Positions 24,300 through 33,420 of a stretch of DNA of 64,000 bases are shown piece by piece. How positions within the stretch are numbered: position 1 is the stretch's first letter; each line of letters opens with the position of its first letter. The stretch spans positions 2,170,001 through 2,234,000 of the forward strand of contig NZ_CP098518.1 in assembly GCF_023703795.1 (NCBI RefSeq), read 5' to 3'. The stretch comes from Haloplanus sp. HW8-1 (GTDB taxonomy: Archaea > Halobacteriota > Halobacteria > Halobacteriales > Haloferacaceae). The position numbers were made by a program, and so were the translations under genes. A model generated the notes under the pieces. That model was not told the origin of the DNA. It ran no database searches and saw only the letters and a program-made list of their open reading frames with translations.

Positions 24300-25490
24300 T
24301 CACGCATCGGCTTCGTCCTCCAGCGACTCGTCGGCCGACTCGTCTTCGTCCGTGCCGTCCGCCCCGTCGTCCTCGTGCGGTCGTCGTATCTCTCCATCGT
24401 GTGTGAGTAGCGTCGAAGCGATCACCTCGTCGTCGAGGTCGACGTCGAGTTCGCCGTCCTCGACGAGCAGGTCCAAGAAGTTGTGCAGGTTGTTGGCGAA
24501 CAGTTGGCTTGCGGTGTGCGAGACGGTCGACGGGAGGTTCGTCGGGCCGAGAACGGTCACTCCGTCGATTTCGACCGTCTCGTCGGCCACCGTCGGCTCG
24601 CAGTTCCCGCCCGTCGAGGCCGAGAGGTCGACGACGACCGATCCCGCCGCCATCTCCTCGATCATCTCCGTCGTCACGAGTTCGGGTGCGGGTGCCCCCG
24701 GAATGGCCGCGGTGGTGATCACCACGTCCGACTCCGGGACGACTCGCCCCAGTTCCTTGCGCTGCTGGCGGTAGAACTCCTCGCCCATCTCGATGGCGTA
24801 CCCCTCGTCGTCGCCCGACCCCTCGGTTTCGAGGTCGAGTTCGACGAAGTCCGCGCCGAGGCTCTCGACTTCCTGTTTCACCTCCAGCCGGATGTCGTAG
24901 GCCTTCACCGAGGCGCCGAGTCGCTCGGCCGTCGCGACGGCTTTCAGCCCCGCGACCCCCGCCCCGATGACGAACACGTCCGCCGGACGGACCGTCCCCG
25001 CGGCCGTCATCTCCAGTGGGAACAGCTGTGGGAGCCGTTCGGCCGCCACCAGCACCGCCTTGTAGCCGCCGATGCTCGCCATCGAGGACAGGACGTCCAT
25101 ACTCTGGGCGCGGCTGATCCGGGGCATCAGTTCCAGCGCGAAGGCGCTGACCCGCCGCTCGGCGAGTTCGTCCCACGCGTCGAGGTCGTAGGGGCCGAGC
25201 GTCCCGACCACGACCTGTCCCTCCCGGTACGGATCCATCGGCGCGTCCGCGTTCGCCCCGAGACCACGAACCTGACAGATCACGTCCGCACGTTCGAACA
25301 CCGCCGTCCGCTCGTCGACCACCTCACAGCCCACCGCCCGGTACGCCTCGTCCGTCCAGTCCGATCCGGTCCCCGCACCGCTGGCGACACAGACGTCCAG
25401 CCCGCCCTCGATCAGTTGCTCCGCCACCGGCGGTGTGAGCGCGACCCGCCGCTCCTCCGGCGCCGTCTCAGTCGGCACGCCGACGATCAT
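24300..25490 (-). CDS. pntAA: NAD(P) transhydrogenase subunit alpha1 (NAD(H)-binding)
   Basis: The 396-residue soluble domain belongs to the alanine dehydrogenase/PNT family. It shows ETAPEERRVALTP at the N-terminus, LMPRISRAQSMDVLSSMASI GGYKAV, the Rossmann motif VIGAGVAGLKAVATAERLGA for NAD(H), and the mobile-loop region YAIEMGEEFYRQQ. It ends in a long acidic tail (DEDESADESLEDEADA), a haloadaptation. It is the first gene of the pnt operon. A TATA-like atttatgtg (minus strand, about 25636-25644) lies some 145 nt upstream and may be its promoter. Confidence 0.94.
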   Translation of the reverse strand: MIVGVPTETAPEERRVALTPPVAEQLIEGGLDVCVASGAGTGSDWTDEAYRAVGCEVVDERTAVFERADVICQVRGLGANADAPMDPYREGQVVVGTLGPYDLDAWDELAERRVSAFALELMPRISRAQSMDVLSSMASIGGYKAVLVAAERLPQLFPLEMTAAGTVRPADVFVIGAGVAGLKAVATAERLGASVKAYDIRLEVKQEVESLGADFVELDLETEGSGDDEGYAIEMGEEFYRQQRKELGRVVPESDVVITTAAIPGAPAPELVTTEMIEEMAAGSVVVDLSASTGGNCEPTVADETVEIDGVTVLGPTNLPSTVSHTASQLFANNLHNFLDLLVEDGELDVDLDDEVIASTLLTHDGEIRRPHEDDGADGTDEDESADESLEDEADA

Positions 25491-25735
25491 GACACGATTC
25501 CCCGATCCGTGACGGTCGAACCGCCGGGGCGACGTCCCCTCGCCCCCGCGGTGCCGTCCTGCTCCCGATTCGTTCGTCGCATGGTTACACGATTCGTGGG
25601 TTCTGTTGCCACACTACGTACGGATTTCGGACTGTTCACATAAATTCTCGGGACGGTTCGGGGCCCTGGCAGGCCAGCGGGAGGGCGTGTGACGGGAGAC
25701 GGAGAACGAACGGGTACGGGGTCGGTCCGGTCGGA

Positions 25736-26971
25736 CTACTGTTCCTGTGTCGGGGCGAGGTCGTCGAGGTCGACCGATTTCTGCAGGAGAGCCTCCTTCT
25801 GGTCCGCGACGACCCGCTCTTCTTTCATCAGGCGCTTGTAAGCGCTCTGTGGCGAGAGGTCGCCGATCAGGACGCCACCGACGATCTTGCCGTCCTTGAA
25901 CGCTAGCCGCCGCCACTCCGTGTCGGCGTACTTGCGTTCACACTCGTCGTCCCCGATGGTCGGGTGACCGAAAGAGAGGAAGGGGAAATCGAAGTGGGTG
26001 ATCGAGTACGAGGAGACGAATCGAAAGGGCTCGGACCCGGGCTCGATCATGTTTTTCGCGGCGACGGTTCCCTGGGATTTGGCGCTGTCCCACGACCCGT
26101 TCTGGGCGCGTTCCCCGAGGATGGTGTCGTGATAGCGGGTGATGTCGCCCGCGGCGTAGACGTCGTCGACGGTCGTCCGCATGTACTCGTCGACGAGGAT
26201 GCCGTCGTCACACTCCACGCCCGTCCCCTGGAGGATCTCGGTGTTGAAGTTCAGACCGATGGCGATGCTCACGAAGTCGCCCTCGTAGCGGTCGCCGTTG
26301 GGGTCGACCGCCGCCGTGACGTGGCCGTCGTCTGTCTCGAAGTGGTCCACCCCACTCCCGAAGACGGGTTCGACCCCGCGTTCCCGCATGGCCTCGTGGA
26401 GGATCTCCGCCCCTTCTCCCGAGAGCGCGTAGCGCCACCAACAGTCGCCACGCATGAGGTAGTGGGCTTCGACGTCCTGTTCGCCGCAGATGGCCGCGAG
26501 GTCGATTCCCAGTAGCCCCGCACCGACGATGATACCGGTGTCGGCCGCCTCGGCGTGGTCACGGATCGCCCGCGCGTCTTGGAACGTCCAGAAGTGATGG
26601 ATGCCGTCGGCGTCGCTGTTCTCGACAGGCAACTGGGCCGGTGTCCCGCCCGTGGCGACGAGGAGTTTGTCGTACTCGATGACCTCGTCCTCGTGTGTCC
26701 GCAGACAGTGGCCGTCGGGATCGACGTTCGTGACCAGCGTGTCTAGGCGGAGGTCGATGTCACGCTCCGCGTACCACGAGGGCTCGTGGATCGAGATGGG
26801 CATCTCGGGGAGTTTGCCCTTGGCGAACTCCTTGATGAGAATCCGGTTGTAGAGGGCCTCCCCCTCATCGGTGATGACGGTGATGTCGGCGTCCGGCGCT
26901 TCGTCGCGAAGCGTCTCGGCGGCCGAACTCCCCGCGATTCCGTCACCGATGATCACATACGACTGGCTCAT
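25736..26971 (-). CDS. FAD-dependent NAD(P)-linked oxidoreductase (pyridine nucleotide-disulfide family)
   Basis: The 411-residue flavoprotein has an FAD-binding GDGIAGSSAAETLRDEAPDA at the N-terminus, the ATGG loop (LLVATGGTPAQLP), a second Rossmann motif GIIVGAGLLGIDLAAICGE for NAD(P)H, and the C-terminal FAD motif VYAAGDITRY. No CxxC redox centre is present, so it resembles rubredoxin/ferredoxin reductases or the NirB-type FAD domain rather than thiol reductases. It stands alone between the pnt operon and the divergent gene at 27088. The electron acceptor is unknown. Confidence 0.88.
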   Translation of the reverse strand: MSQSYVIIGDGIAGSSAAETLRDEAPDADITVITDEGEALYNRILIKEFAKGKLPEMPISIHEPSWYAERDIDLRLDTLVTNVDPDGHCLRTHEDEVIEYDKLLVATGGTPAQLPVENSDADGIHHFWTFQDARAIRDHAEAADTGIIVGAGLLGIDLAAICGEQDVEAHYLMRGDCWWRYALSGEGAEILHEAMRERGVEPVFGSGVDHFETDDGHVTAAVDPNGDRYEGDFVSIAIGLNFNTEILQGTGVECDDGILVDEYMRTTVDDVYAAGDITRYHDTILGERAQNGSWDSAKSQGTVAAKNMIEPGSEPFRFVSSYSITHFDFPFLSFGHPTIGDDECERKYADTEWRRLAFKDGKIVGGVLIGDLSPQSAYKRLMKEERVVADQKEALLQKSVDLDDLAPTQEQ

Positions 26972-27087
26972 ACCCCGACGTTTGGGGATACGGGTTAATG
27001 TCGATTGCTATCCGCGAAATTCGCCTCGACCCCGAGCGTGGGACACCGACCGTTGGCTTGAAGACCGAACGATCCCAACCTGCGACG

Positions 27088-27705
27088 ATGAAGATCAGTC
27101 AGAACGTCAGGCATTTCGCGTCCCGAAAGGCGCTCACGCTCCCCGTAGTCGGGTCGCTGGTCAACGGCAAACTGGTCGATCTCCACACCCGGGTCTTCCT
27201 CGAGAAAGCCGACGAGGGCTCGAGGGAGGAGCGTCGCGACCACCTCGACGACTTCTTCGACACGACGATGGACACGTATCTCGAGGCGTTACAGGAGGGG
27301 TTCACCGAGGCGAAGGCTCGCGAAATCACCCACATCCAGGCGAACTTCGACTTCTACAACCACGGGTGGGTGGAGATGATGGAGTTCCCCACCGACGAGG
27401 TGGAGGCCCACTACGAGCGGTACGCGGACTTCTTCGAGCGACACGGAATCACGATCGACGACCCACTCGGCGAGTATCGTCCGACTGGCGGCGTGGCCGC
27501 CGCGCCCTCGACGCCGGAGAAACTGGACGATCCGGAGCATCCCCACGCCGAGGGCGGGTTCGCGGACGACGTGTACGTCGACACCGGTGAAGAGGTCGTC
27601 ACGGGTGGGGTCGAGGAGCCGTCGGACGTGGACCTGACCGAGGCACCGGGTGTCACCCCCGACGACGTACAGGACCGGGAAGGCGAGGTCTCTCGTAGCG
27701 ACTGA
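27088..27705 (+). CDS. Conserved haloarchaeal protein (DUF6149-like)
   Basis: The 205-residue product starts MKISQNVRHFASRKALTLPV and has a helical N-terminal domain (RDHLDDFFDTTMDTYLEALQ, AREITHIQANFDFYNHGWVE). The C-terminus is a low-complexity acidic tail. It resembles a protein conserved through haloarchaea with no known role. The ATG at 27088 is preferred because the upstream extension lacks coding character. It is divergent from the FAD oxidoreductase. Confidence 0.72.
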   Translation: MKISQNVRHFASRKALTLPVVGSLVNGKLVDLHTRVFLEKADEGSREERRDHLDDFFDTTMDTYLEALQEGFTEAKAREITHIQANFDFYNHGWVEMMEFPTDEVEAHYERYADFFERHGITIDDPLGEYRPTGGVAAAPSTPEKLDDPEHPHAEGGFADDVYVDTGEEVVTGGVEEPSDVDLTEAPGVTPDDVQDREGEVSRSD

Positions 27706-27759
27706 CACTGGTTGCACGGCCGGTGGGACGACGCACCGCGTTCAGCCGTGTACCGACGT

Positions 27760-29094
27760 TCAATCGCTACTATCCTCGCGTCCGGCCGCGTCGACGAGTC
27801 GATCCGCACACTCGAACCCCGCGACGACACCGCCGTTCAGACTCCGCTCGGGATACTGCGCCCGACTCGCCATCCCCGCGTAGTACACGCCCTCGGCGAC
27901 GTCCGCGCCGAGGTCGTACGGCACCACCATGTCGAGATACCCCCGCTCGTACACCGGCGCAGCCCGGGGGTTCCGCGCCACCCGGAACTCGCTGACGGCC
28001 GACCGGTCGAACGCGGGGAACATCTCCCCGACGTGATCCAGCCACGTCGCCTTCAGTTCTCCGTCGTCCATCCGCCAGACGTCCTCCTCACGGGACTGGA
28101 CGTAACTCGCGACGTAGCACAGGTGGTCGCCGCCGTACCGCTCCGGGGGGACGAAGTTCGTATGCTCGATCAGCGCCCCGAAGGGGGCGTCGTGAGCGAC
28201 GTTGAGCCAGTACGTCTCCGTGAGCGGTTCGTCCATCGTCACCACGGCACAGACGGCCCCCTGGAAGTCGATGTCACAGGCGTAGCCCGTCAGCGATTCG
28301 AGGACGTTCGGCATCGTCGCGACGACGACGCCGTCGGTCCCACGGGTCTCGACGCCCGCGTCGGTCTCGACGGTGAGCGACTCGACGCCCCCGTCCGCCG
28401 TCCCCAGGTCGATCGCACGCGCGCCGGTCTCGATCCGTTCCCGTCCCACCGCGTCGACGAGCGCGTCGATCAGGACGGCGAAGCCGCCCTCGAAGTAGCC
28501 GAGGATCTCCCCCCGACGCAGGTCGCGCTCCCCGCGGAACTTGATCCGCCCCAGCAGCCACGCGGCGCTCACGTCCTCCTTCCGGTCGCCGAACTTGGCG
28601 TCGAGCAAGGGCTCGAAGAAGTTCTCGTAGACGCCGCGCGTCGTGTGTTCGAGGAGGAACTCCTTGATCGGCACCTCCTCGAAGGCTTCGAGGTCGTCGT
28701 ACGTGTCGAACCGGGGGCGCCCGCCGCGCACGTCGACTTCGAGGGTCAGCATCCCCAGCCGAAACGTGTCGTAGAGGCTCAGATGCGGATACGCAGCGAT
28801 CTGTGGCAGGGTGTCGAGGGGGTGGACGACCCCGTCGACGTAGTAGGCGTTCTTGCCAACCAGCCACTCCACCCGGTCGCCGAGGCCGAGTTCCTCGGCC
28901 AACTCGACGATGGTCTCCTCCGATTTCGAGAGATGGTGGTAGAACTGCTCGACGTCGTCGCCGGCGGTCGAGTACGTGGCCGCCAGCCCGCCGAGGTCGT
29001 CGCTCGCCTCCAGCACCGTCACGTCGTGGCCGCGCTGCTGGAGACGGTACGCGGCGGCCAGTCCGGCGATGCCGCCGCCGACGACGTGGATCAT
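27760..29094 (-). CDS. FAD-dependent amine oxidase/protoporphyrinogen-oxidase-like protein
   Basis: The 444-residue flavoprotein begins with the dinucleotide motif VVGGGIAGLAAAYRLQQRGH DVTVLEA and the LGGLAATY segment of the NAD(P)/FAD-dependent amine-oxidoreductase family. The C-terminal FAD-binding region includes GVYYAGMASRAQYPERSLNG. Members oxidise amines, porphyrinogens or carotenoid precursors, or act as UDP-galactopyranose-mutase-like enzymes. The HLSKSEETIVELAEELGLGD segment is close to proteins annotated in polysaccharide clusters. The ATG at 29094 starts exactly at the FAD motif. Substrate unknown. Confidence 0.82.
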   Translation of the reverse strand: MIHVVGGGIAGLAAAYRLQQRGHDVTVLEASDDLGGLAATYSTAGDDVEQFYHHLSKSEETIVELAEELGLGDRVEWLVGKNAYYVDGVVHPLDTLPQIAAYPHLSLYDTFRLGMLTLEVDVRGGRPRFDTYDDLEAFEEVPIKEFLLEHTTRGVYENFFEPLLDAKFGDRKEDVSAAWLLGRIKFRGERDLRRGEILGYFEGGFAVLIDALVDAVGRERIETGARAIDLGTADGGVESLTVETDAGVETRGTDGVVVATMPNVLESLTGYACDIDFQGAVCAVVTMDEPLTETYWLNVAHDAPFGALIEHTNFVPPERYGGDHLCYVASYVQSREEDVWRMDDGELKATWLDHVGEMFPAFDRSAVSEFRVARNPRAAPVYERGYLDMVVPYDLGADVAEGVYYAGMASRAQYPERSLNGGVVAGFECADRLVDAAGREDSSD

Positions 29095-29132
29095 ACCGAC
29101 TCTGTGTCGGGCGAGGGTAAGGGAGTTGCGGA

Positions 29133-30035
29133 TCAGGTACCGATATCCGGATCGGTCAGGTCCGTCGCGAGCACGAAATCGGGGTCGCCGCTCACGTCCG
29201 CCCGCGCCGCTGCGGCGTCGGTGACAAAGCGGGCCGTCTCCGGGATCAACAGTCGCGCCCGGTCGGCGTCGAGGCGGGCGGCGTCCCGTGCCGCGGCGTC
29301 GATCAGCGCCCGCGCCGCGTCGAGGTCCGCCCACGCCCCGACGGCGTGCTCCGTCCAGCGGTCGCCGTCAGCCTCGAAGGCACGGTTCCGGAGCCCCAGT
29401 CCCCGCGTGCCCCTCTCCCCGACGACGAACAGGCCGTCGGCCTCGGCTGCCCGCGCCAGGTCGGCCGGCCGGAGTTCCGACAGCGTCCACGCCCGCGAGG
29501 GGTGAATGGCGAGTCCGCGCAGATGCTTGCGCGCGTCGCAGTCGGTCCAGAATGCCCATCCTGCGTCCGGGTCGGCGGTCACGGACAGCACCGGATCGGC
29601 GTCCGCGTCCGCCTCGACGGTCGCCCATCGGAACTCCGTGGCCGGCTCGAACCCCCGGTCGCGAGCGAGGCCGAGACTGGCGACGTTCCACGAGAAGACG
29701 AGGTTGCGACAGACCGTCGCGCCGCGGGACCGCGCCCATGTCAGGACGTCGTCGGTGAGCCGGCGGGCCAGCCCCCGGTCCCGGTAGTCGGGGTGGACGC
29801 GTAACCCTTGTACCCACGACTCCCAGTTCGAGAGTTCGACGCCCTGGATTACGCCCACCGCCCGCCCGCCGTCGTCGGCGACGAGCGTTCGTCGGGCGTC
29901 GTCGTCGCTCGCCGCCCACTCCCGGAACGTGCCGGGTAGGTAGTCGTCCATCTCCCGGTCGGGCCACGTCTCGCGTGTGAACGCGGCGACGGCCTCGTGG
30001 TCGTCGATCCGCGCCGGTCGGATCGTCAGGTCCAC
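29133..30035 (-). CDS. GNAT family N-acetyltransferase
   Basis: The 300-residue protein has an N-terminal GNAT domain: VDLTIRPARIDDHEAVAAFT at the start, then SWVQGLRVHPDYRDRGLARR LTDDV, the acetyl-CoA pyrophosphate-binding motif A, and ARDRGFEPA. The C-terminal half looks like a second, degenerate GNAT fold. The GTG at 30035 starts at the domain and overlaps the end of gatD by 10 nt, so the two are coupled. The substrate is unknown; linkage to gatD is common in haloarchaea as far as I recall. Confidence 0.85.
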   Translation of the reverse strand: MDLTIRPARIDDHEAVAAFTRETWPDREMDDYLPGTFREWAASDDDARRTLVADDGGRAVGVIQGVELSNWESWVQGLRVHPDYRDRGLARRLTDDVLTWARSRGATVCRNLVFSWNVASLGLARDRGFEPATEFRWATVEADADADPVLSVTADPDAGWAFWTDCDARKHLRGLAIHPSRAWTLSELRPADLARAAEADGLFVVGERGTRGLGLRNRAFEADGDRWTEHAVGAWADLDAARALIDAAARDAARLDADRARLLIPETARFVTDAAAARADVSGDPDFVLATDLTDPDIGT

Positions 30036-31270
30036 GGGACCGACCGCGGCTGGAGTTCGCCGACGAGCGATTCGCCCATCGCGGCGGCCGGATCCGCGCG
30101 GTTCGCCAGCACCCACATCAGTTTCGCCGTCGCCGTCTCCGGGAGCGTATCGCCCGCCTCGACGACGCCCGCGTCCAGCAGGTCGCGGCCGGTGTCGTAC
30201 ACTCGGTCACAGACCCGGCCCTCCAGACACTGACTCGTCATGGCGACGACCGTTCCCGCCTCGACCAGGTCCTCGATCCGGTCGATCCAGTCGGTGGCCA
30301 CGTGGCCCAGCCCCGTCCCCTCGATCACGACGCCGGCGGCGTCGTCGAGGTGGTCGAGCGCCGCGGGGTTCATCCCCGGCGTGAACTTGACGAGTTCGAC
30401 GCTCGTCTCCAGGTCGGGCGAGAGGTCGAGTTCCGTCTCGCCGCGGCCGGGGCCGTCACGCCGGAACTCGACGGTCTCGGTGTCGTAGTCGACTCGGCCG
30501 ATCGGCTTCGCCCCGACCGTCTCGAAGGCGTCCCGACGCGAGGTGTGGTTCTTGCGCACGCGGGTGGCGCGGTGGAGCGCGCAGGCGTCGTCGCTCGACG
30601 ATCCGTGCATGCAGACCAACACCTCCGCGCGGTCGCTGGTGGCCGCCTCGACGGCACACACCGCGTTCATGACGTTGTCGCTGGAGGGTCGATCGGCCGA
30701 CCGCTGGCTCCCCGTGAAGACGACGGGGACCGGCGTATCCAGCATGAACGACAGCGCGGACGCGGTGTACTGCATCGTGTCGGTGCCGTGCATGACGACG
30801 ACCCCGTCCGCACCCGCTTCGATCTCCTCGTGGACGGCGTGTGCGAGTTCCTGCCACACCGACGGCGTCATGTTCTCGGAGAGGATGTTGGCGACGACTC
30901 GGCCGCGGTAGTTCGCTCGCCCCGCGAGGTCGGGCACCGCCCGGAGGACGTCCTCGGCGTCGAACTGGGCCGTCACCGCCCCGGTCCGGTAGTCGACCGT
31001 CGACGCGATGGTTCCGCCGGTCGAGATGAGCGAGACGGTGGACAGGTCGTCGTCGAACGCCACCGTCGACCCGCTCTCGTCGTCGTCCGAACCGGCGACG
31101 TCGTAGACGTCGCGTTCCAACACCTCGACGGCGGCGTCCGCGCGGTCGATGCCGACGTTGTACCCCCCCGGAAGTTTCACGACGAGGTGGTCGGCCGTCG
31201 TGGAGGGCATGAGGACGCCCTCGTTCGTGACGCTCCCGCGTTCGACACGGACGCGATCCCCTGGGTTCAT
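30026..31270 (-). CDS. gatD: Glutamyl-tRNA(Gln) amidotransferase subunit D
   Basis: The 414-residue protein is the archaeal GatD, which with GatE converts Glu-tRNA(Gln) to Gln-tRNA(Gln). GatD is the asparaginase-type amidase that releases ammonia from glutamine. An N-terminal barrel (MNPGDRVRVERGSVTNEGVL MPS) precedes the asparaginase domain with the catalytic Thr motifs STGGTIASTVDYRTG and VVMHGTDTMQYTASAL and the Lys in RVRKNHTSRRDAF. gatE is not in this window. The start at 31270 matches the family start. It heads a two-gene transcript with the acetyltransferase. Confidence 0.95.
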   Translation of the reverse strand: MNPGDRVRVERGSVTNEGVLMPSTTADHLVVKLPGGYNVGIDRADAAVEVLERDVYDVAGSDDDESGSTVAFDDDLSTVSLISTGGTIASTVDYRTGAVTAQFDAEDVLRAVPDLAGRANYRGRVVANILSENMTPSVWQELAHAVHEEIEAGADGVVVMHGTDTMQYTASALSFMLDTPVPVVFTGSQRSADRPSSDNVMNAVCAVEAATSDRAEVLVCMHGSSSDDACALHRATRVRKNHTSRRDAFETVGAKPIGRVDYDTETVEFRRDGPGRGETELDLSPDLETSVELVKFTPGMNPAALDHLDDAAGVVIEGTGLGHVATDWIDRIEDLVEAGTVVAMTSQCLEGRVCDRVYDTGRDLLDAGVVEAGDTLPETATAKLMWVLANRADPAAAMGESLVGELQPRSVPWT

Positions 31271-31350
31271 ACTCCGCGGTACCGGCCGGGTGGACTTGAA
31301 TCCACTCGTCTCGGCGCAAGCCACTTGTCGTTCGACCTCCGAGTCGTCGT

Positions 31351-31797
31351 ATGCGCCGTCCCGAATTCCGACGTGCCACCGGCGAGGACGACAGCACGGA
31401 GTCGACCGGGCGTCTCGGCGGCCTCCGCCGTCGACTGGGTGGGATCTTCGCCCTCAAACCCTTCCTCCTCGTGTTCGTTCTCTCGGTTGTCGGCCTCGTC
31501 GTCGGCGGGAGCGTCCCCGTCGTCGGCGTCGTCGGTCGCTTCCTCGGCATCGCGCTCGCCGGGTTCGTCCTCGCGTTCGTCGTGGCCGGTCGCCGATACG
31601 TCGAGGCGGGCCTCGCCGGCGCGCTCACGGCTGGCGTCGGCGTCGTTCTCTCCGCCGTCGACGTCGCCTTCCTGCCGATCGTCGCGGACTACGGTCTCCA
31701 AATCGCCGGCGTCGGCACGACCGTCGGTCTGCTCGCGGCGCTGCTCGGCCACTATCTCGGGCGCGACCTCCGGGCGGGACTGACCCGTGAACTGTAG
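31351..31797 (+). CDS. Small membrane protein (DUF456-like), unknown function
   Basis: The 148-residue product has a charged N-terminus and three or four transmembrane helices rich in Gly and Val (PFLLVFVLSVVGLVVGGSVP, VGTTVGLLAALLGHYLG). The glycine pattern resembles the DUF456/Gly-zipper type of membrane proteins. It is divergent from gatD with 80 nt between the starts. Confidence 0.62.
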   Translation: MRRPEFRRATGEDDSTESTGRLGGLRRRLGGIFALKPFLLVFVLSVVGLVVGGSVPVVGVVGRFLGIALAGFVLAFVVAGRRYVEAGLAGALTAGVGVVLSAVDVAFLPIVADYGLQIAGVGTTVGLLAALLGHYLGRDLRAGLTREL

Positions 31798-31818
31798 TCG
31801 CGTGACTGCCCCCGATCC

Positions 31819-32478
31819 CTACGAGCGGGCGACCCGCCACTCGTCGCCGCGGCGGGTGATCACGCCCCGGTCGGCGAGCGTGTTGAGCGCGCCCCGCACC
31901 GCGTCGCTCGGGGCGTCGACCGCCTCGTCCACCTCGTCGGTCGTGGTCGCGCCCGTCGCCACGGCCGCCAGCACCTCGGCGTGAAAGCGACTGTCGGCGT
32001 CGACACCGAGGTGGTCGTCGAGTCGCTCCAGCACCTCCGTGATCCGGCCGTACACCCACCGCTGGGCCAGGGAGAGTTCGTTCTCGAGTGCCTGCAACCG
32101 ATCGAAGGCCGCCGCGAGGTCCCGGACGTCGTCGTCGGCTTCGTCCGGCGTGTCGAGCGAGACGTGACGACAGCGGCCGTTCATATCGAGGCTCGGGCTC
32201 GCGGGGTAGGCGCTCTTGGCGCCGAATCCGTACGGCGAGACGCTCACCTCCAGCCGGAGGTTTCGCGAGATGTGAAAGTACTTCCGTCGCTGGTCGTCGG
32301 TGTGGCTCTCGACCAGCCCCGCCTCGTCCAGTTTCCGGAGGTGGTCGATCACGGCCTTCGGACTCACGCCCAGATACTCGCTGATCTCGGTGACATAACA
32401 GGGTTTTCGCGCCAGAAGTCGCAGGATCCGCCGGCGGTTCTCGTTGCCGAGGAGATCGAGTAGTACCGCCGAGTCCAT
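31819..32478 (-). CDS. ArsR-type winged-helix transcriptional regulator
   Basis: The 219-residue protein has an N-terminal winged helix: LLDLLGNENRRRILRLLARK, YVTEISEYLGVSPKAVIDHL as the recognition helix, and the wing VESHTDDQRRKYFHISRNLR. A central helical linker (LENELSLAQRWVYGRITEVL) probably mediates dimerisation. A second HTH-like region lies at the C-terminus (TTTDEVDEAVDAPSDAVRGA). No metal-binding Cys pair typical of ArsR sensors is present. Target genes are unknown; the neighbouring cupin and UspA genes are possible. Confidence 0.85.
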   Translation of the reverse strand: MDSAVLLDLLGNENRRRILRLLARKPCYVTEISEYLGVSPKAVIDHLRKLDEAGLVESHTDDQRRKYFHISRNLRLEVSVSPYGFGAKSAYPASPSLDMNGRCRHVSLDTPDEADDDVRDLAAAFDRLQALENELSLAQRWVYGRITEVLERLDDHLGVDADSRFHAEVLAAVATGATTTDEVDEAVDAPSDAVRGALNTLADRGVITRRGDEWRVARS

Positions 32479-32510
32479 GACGTCAGGTAAGCGTCGACAG
32501 TTGAAAAGGG

Positions 32511-32828
32511 CTACGTGTCGGAGTCCGCCTCCGGTGCCGGCGCGAACACGATCAGCGCCGTGCTGTCCTTGACCGCGGCCGGAGACACCTCCCGACTCCC
32601 GTCGAAGCGGATCACCTCCCCCGCGTCGAGGGCGTACGTCTCGTCGTCGAGGGTGAGATTCAGTCGACCGGTCAGCAGGTGGAAGACGACGTTCGTCCCC
32701 GCGTGGGTGTGCCGGGGAATGTCCTCGCCAGCGTCGAGTTCGAGTCGCACGGTCCGGGGGCGCCGCGTCTCGAACACCTCTGCGTGGGGGTGATCGTCCA
32801 GCGCCGCGAGTGTGGTGCGTTCGGGCAT
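32511..32828 (-). CDS. Small cupin-domain protein
   Basis: The 105-residue cupin has motif 1 AGEDIPRHTHAGTNVVFHLL with His-x-His and motif 2 LDAGEVIRFDGSREVSPAAV, in which the final His is missing. The ATG at 32828 precedes MPERTTLAALDDHPHAEVFE and fits the domain. It is divergent from uspA. Such proteins can bind a metal or small ligand, and with the lost His a binding rather than catalytic role is plausible. Confidence 0.75.
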   Translation of the reverse strand: MPERTTLAALDDHPHAEVFETRRPRTVRLELDAGEDIPRHTHAGTNVVFHLLTGRLNLTLDDETYALDAGEVIRFDGSREVSPAAVKDSTALIVFAPAPEADSDT

Positions 32829-32922
32829 CGACGGCACGTCGGCCGCCGACGCCCTAACCGACGCCCCGATCACGTTCGCTCCCCGGGCACCGTTTTTGTA
32901 CTCGCCTCGCGTACGGGCCGGT

Positions 32923-33339
32923 ATGACCGACCATGTCCTCGTTCCGTTCGACGGCACGCCCCAGTCGGAGGCGGCACTGCGGTTCGTACTAGCGGAGTGG
33001 CCCGACGCCGACGTCACCCTGCTTTACGTCGTCGACCCGGTCACGTCCGGCTTCACGCAGCGCGCCCTTCCCGGTAGTTCGGAGGCGTGGTACGAGCACG
33101 CTCGCGACACCGCCCAAGAGCAGTTGGACGCGGCCCGCGAACTCGCCGGCCGGCCGATCGACACTCGGATCGAGGTCGGCAGTCCCGCCCGTGTCGCCGT
33201 CGAGGTGGCGGGCGACGGACCGTTCGATCACATCGTCGTCGGCAGCCACGGCCGCGAGGGGGTCTCCCGTATCCTCCTCGGGAGCGTCGCCGAGGACGTG
33301 GTTCGGCGGTCGCCGGTACCGGTGACGGTCGTCCGGTGA
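32923..33339 (+). CDS. Universal stress protein UspA family
   Basis: The 138-residue protein begins MTDHVLVPFDGTPQSEAAL and ends with VVGSHGREGVSRILLGSVAEDVVRRSPVPV, of which the GxxG-x9-G(S/T) element binds ATP in the UspA fold. The length is standard for single-domain Usp. Haloarchaea have many paralogues, thought to sense ATP or stress. The ATG at 32923 matches the family start exactly. Divergent from the cupin gene at 32511. Confidence 0.93.
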   Translation: MTDHVLVPFDGTPQSEAALRFVLAEWPDADVTLLYVVDPVTSGFTQRALPGSSEAWYEHARDTAQEQLDAARELAGRPIDTRIEVGSPARVAVEVAGDGPFDHIVVGSHGREGVSRILLGSVAEDVVRRSPVPVTVVR

Positions 33340-33420
33340 GCGTCCACCGGTACCGATTCACACCCGGAGAGTTCGGCCGCCTCCCACCGATTCTTGCCCG
33401 TCGCAGCCCTACGGGTAGCG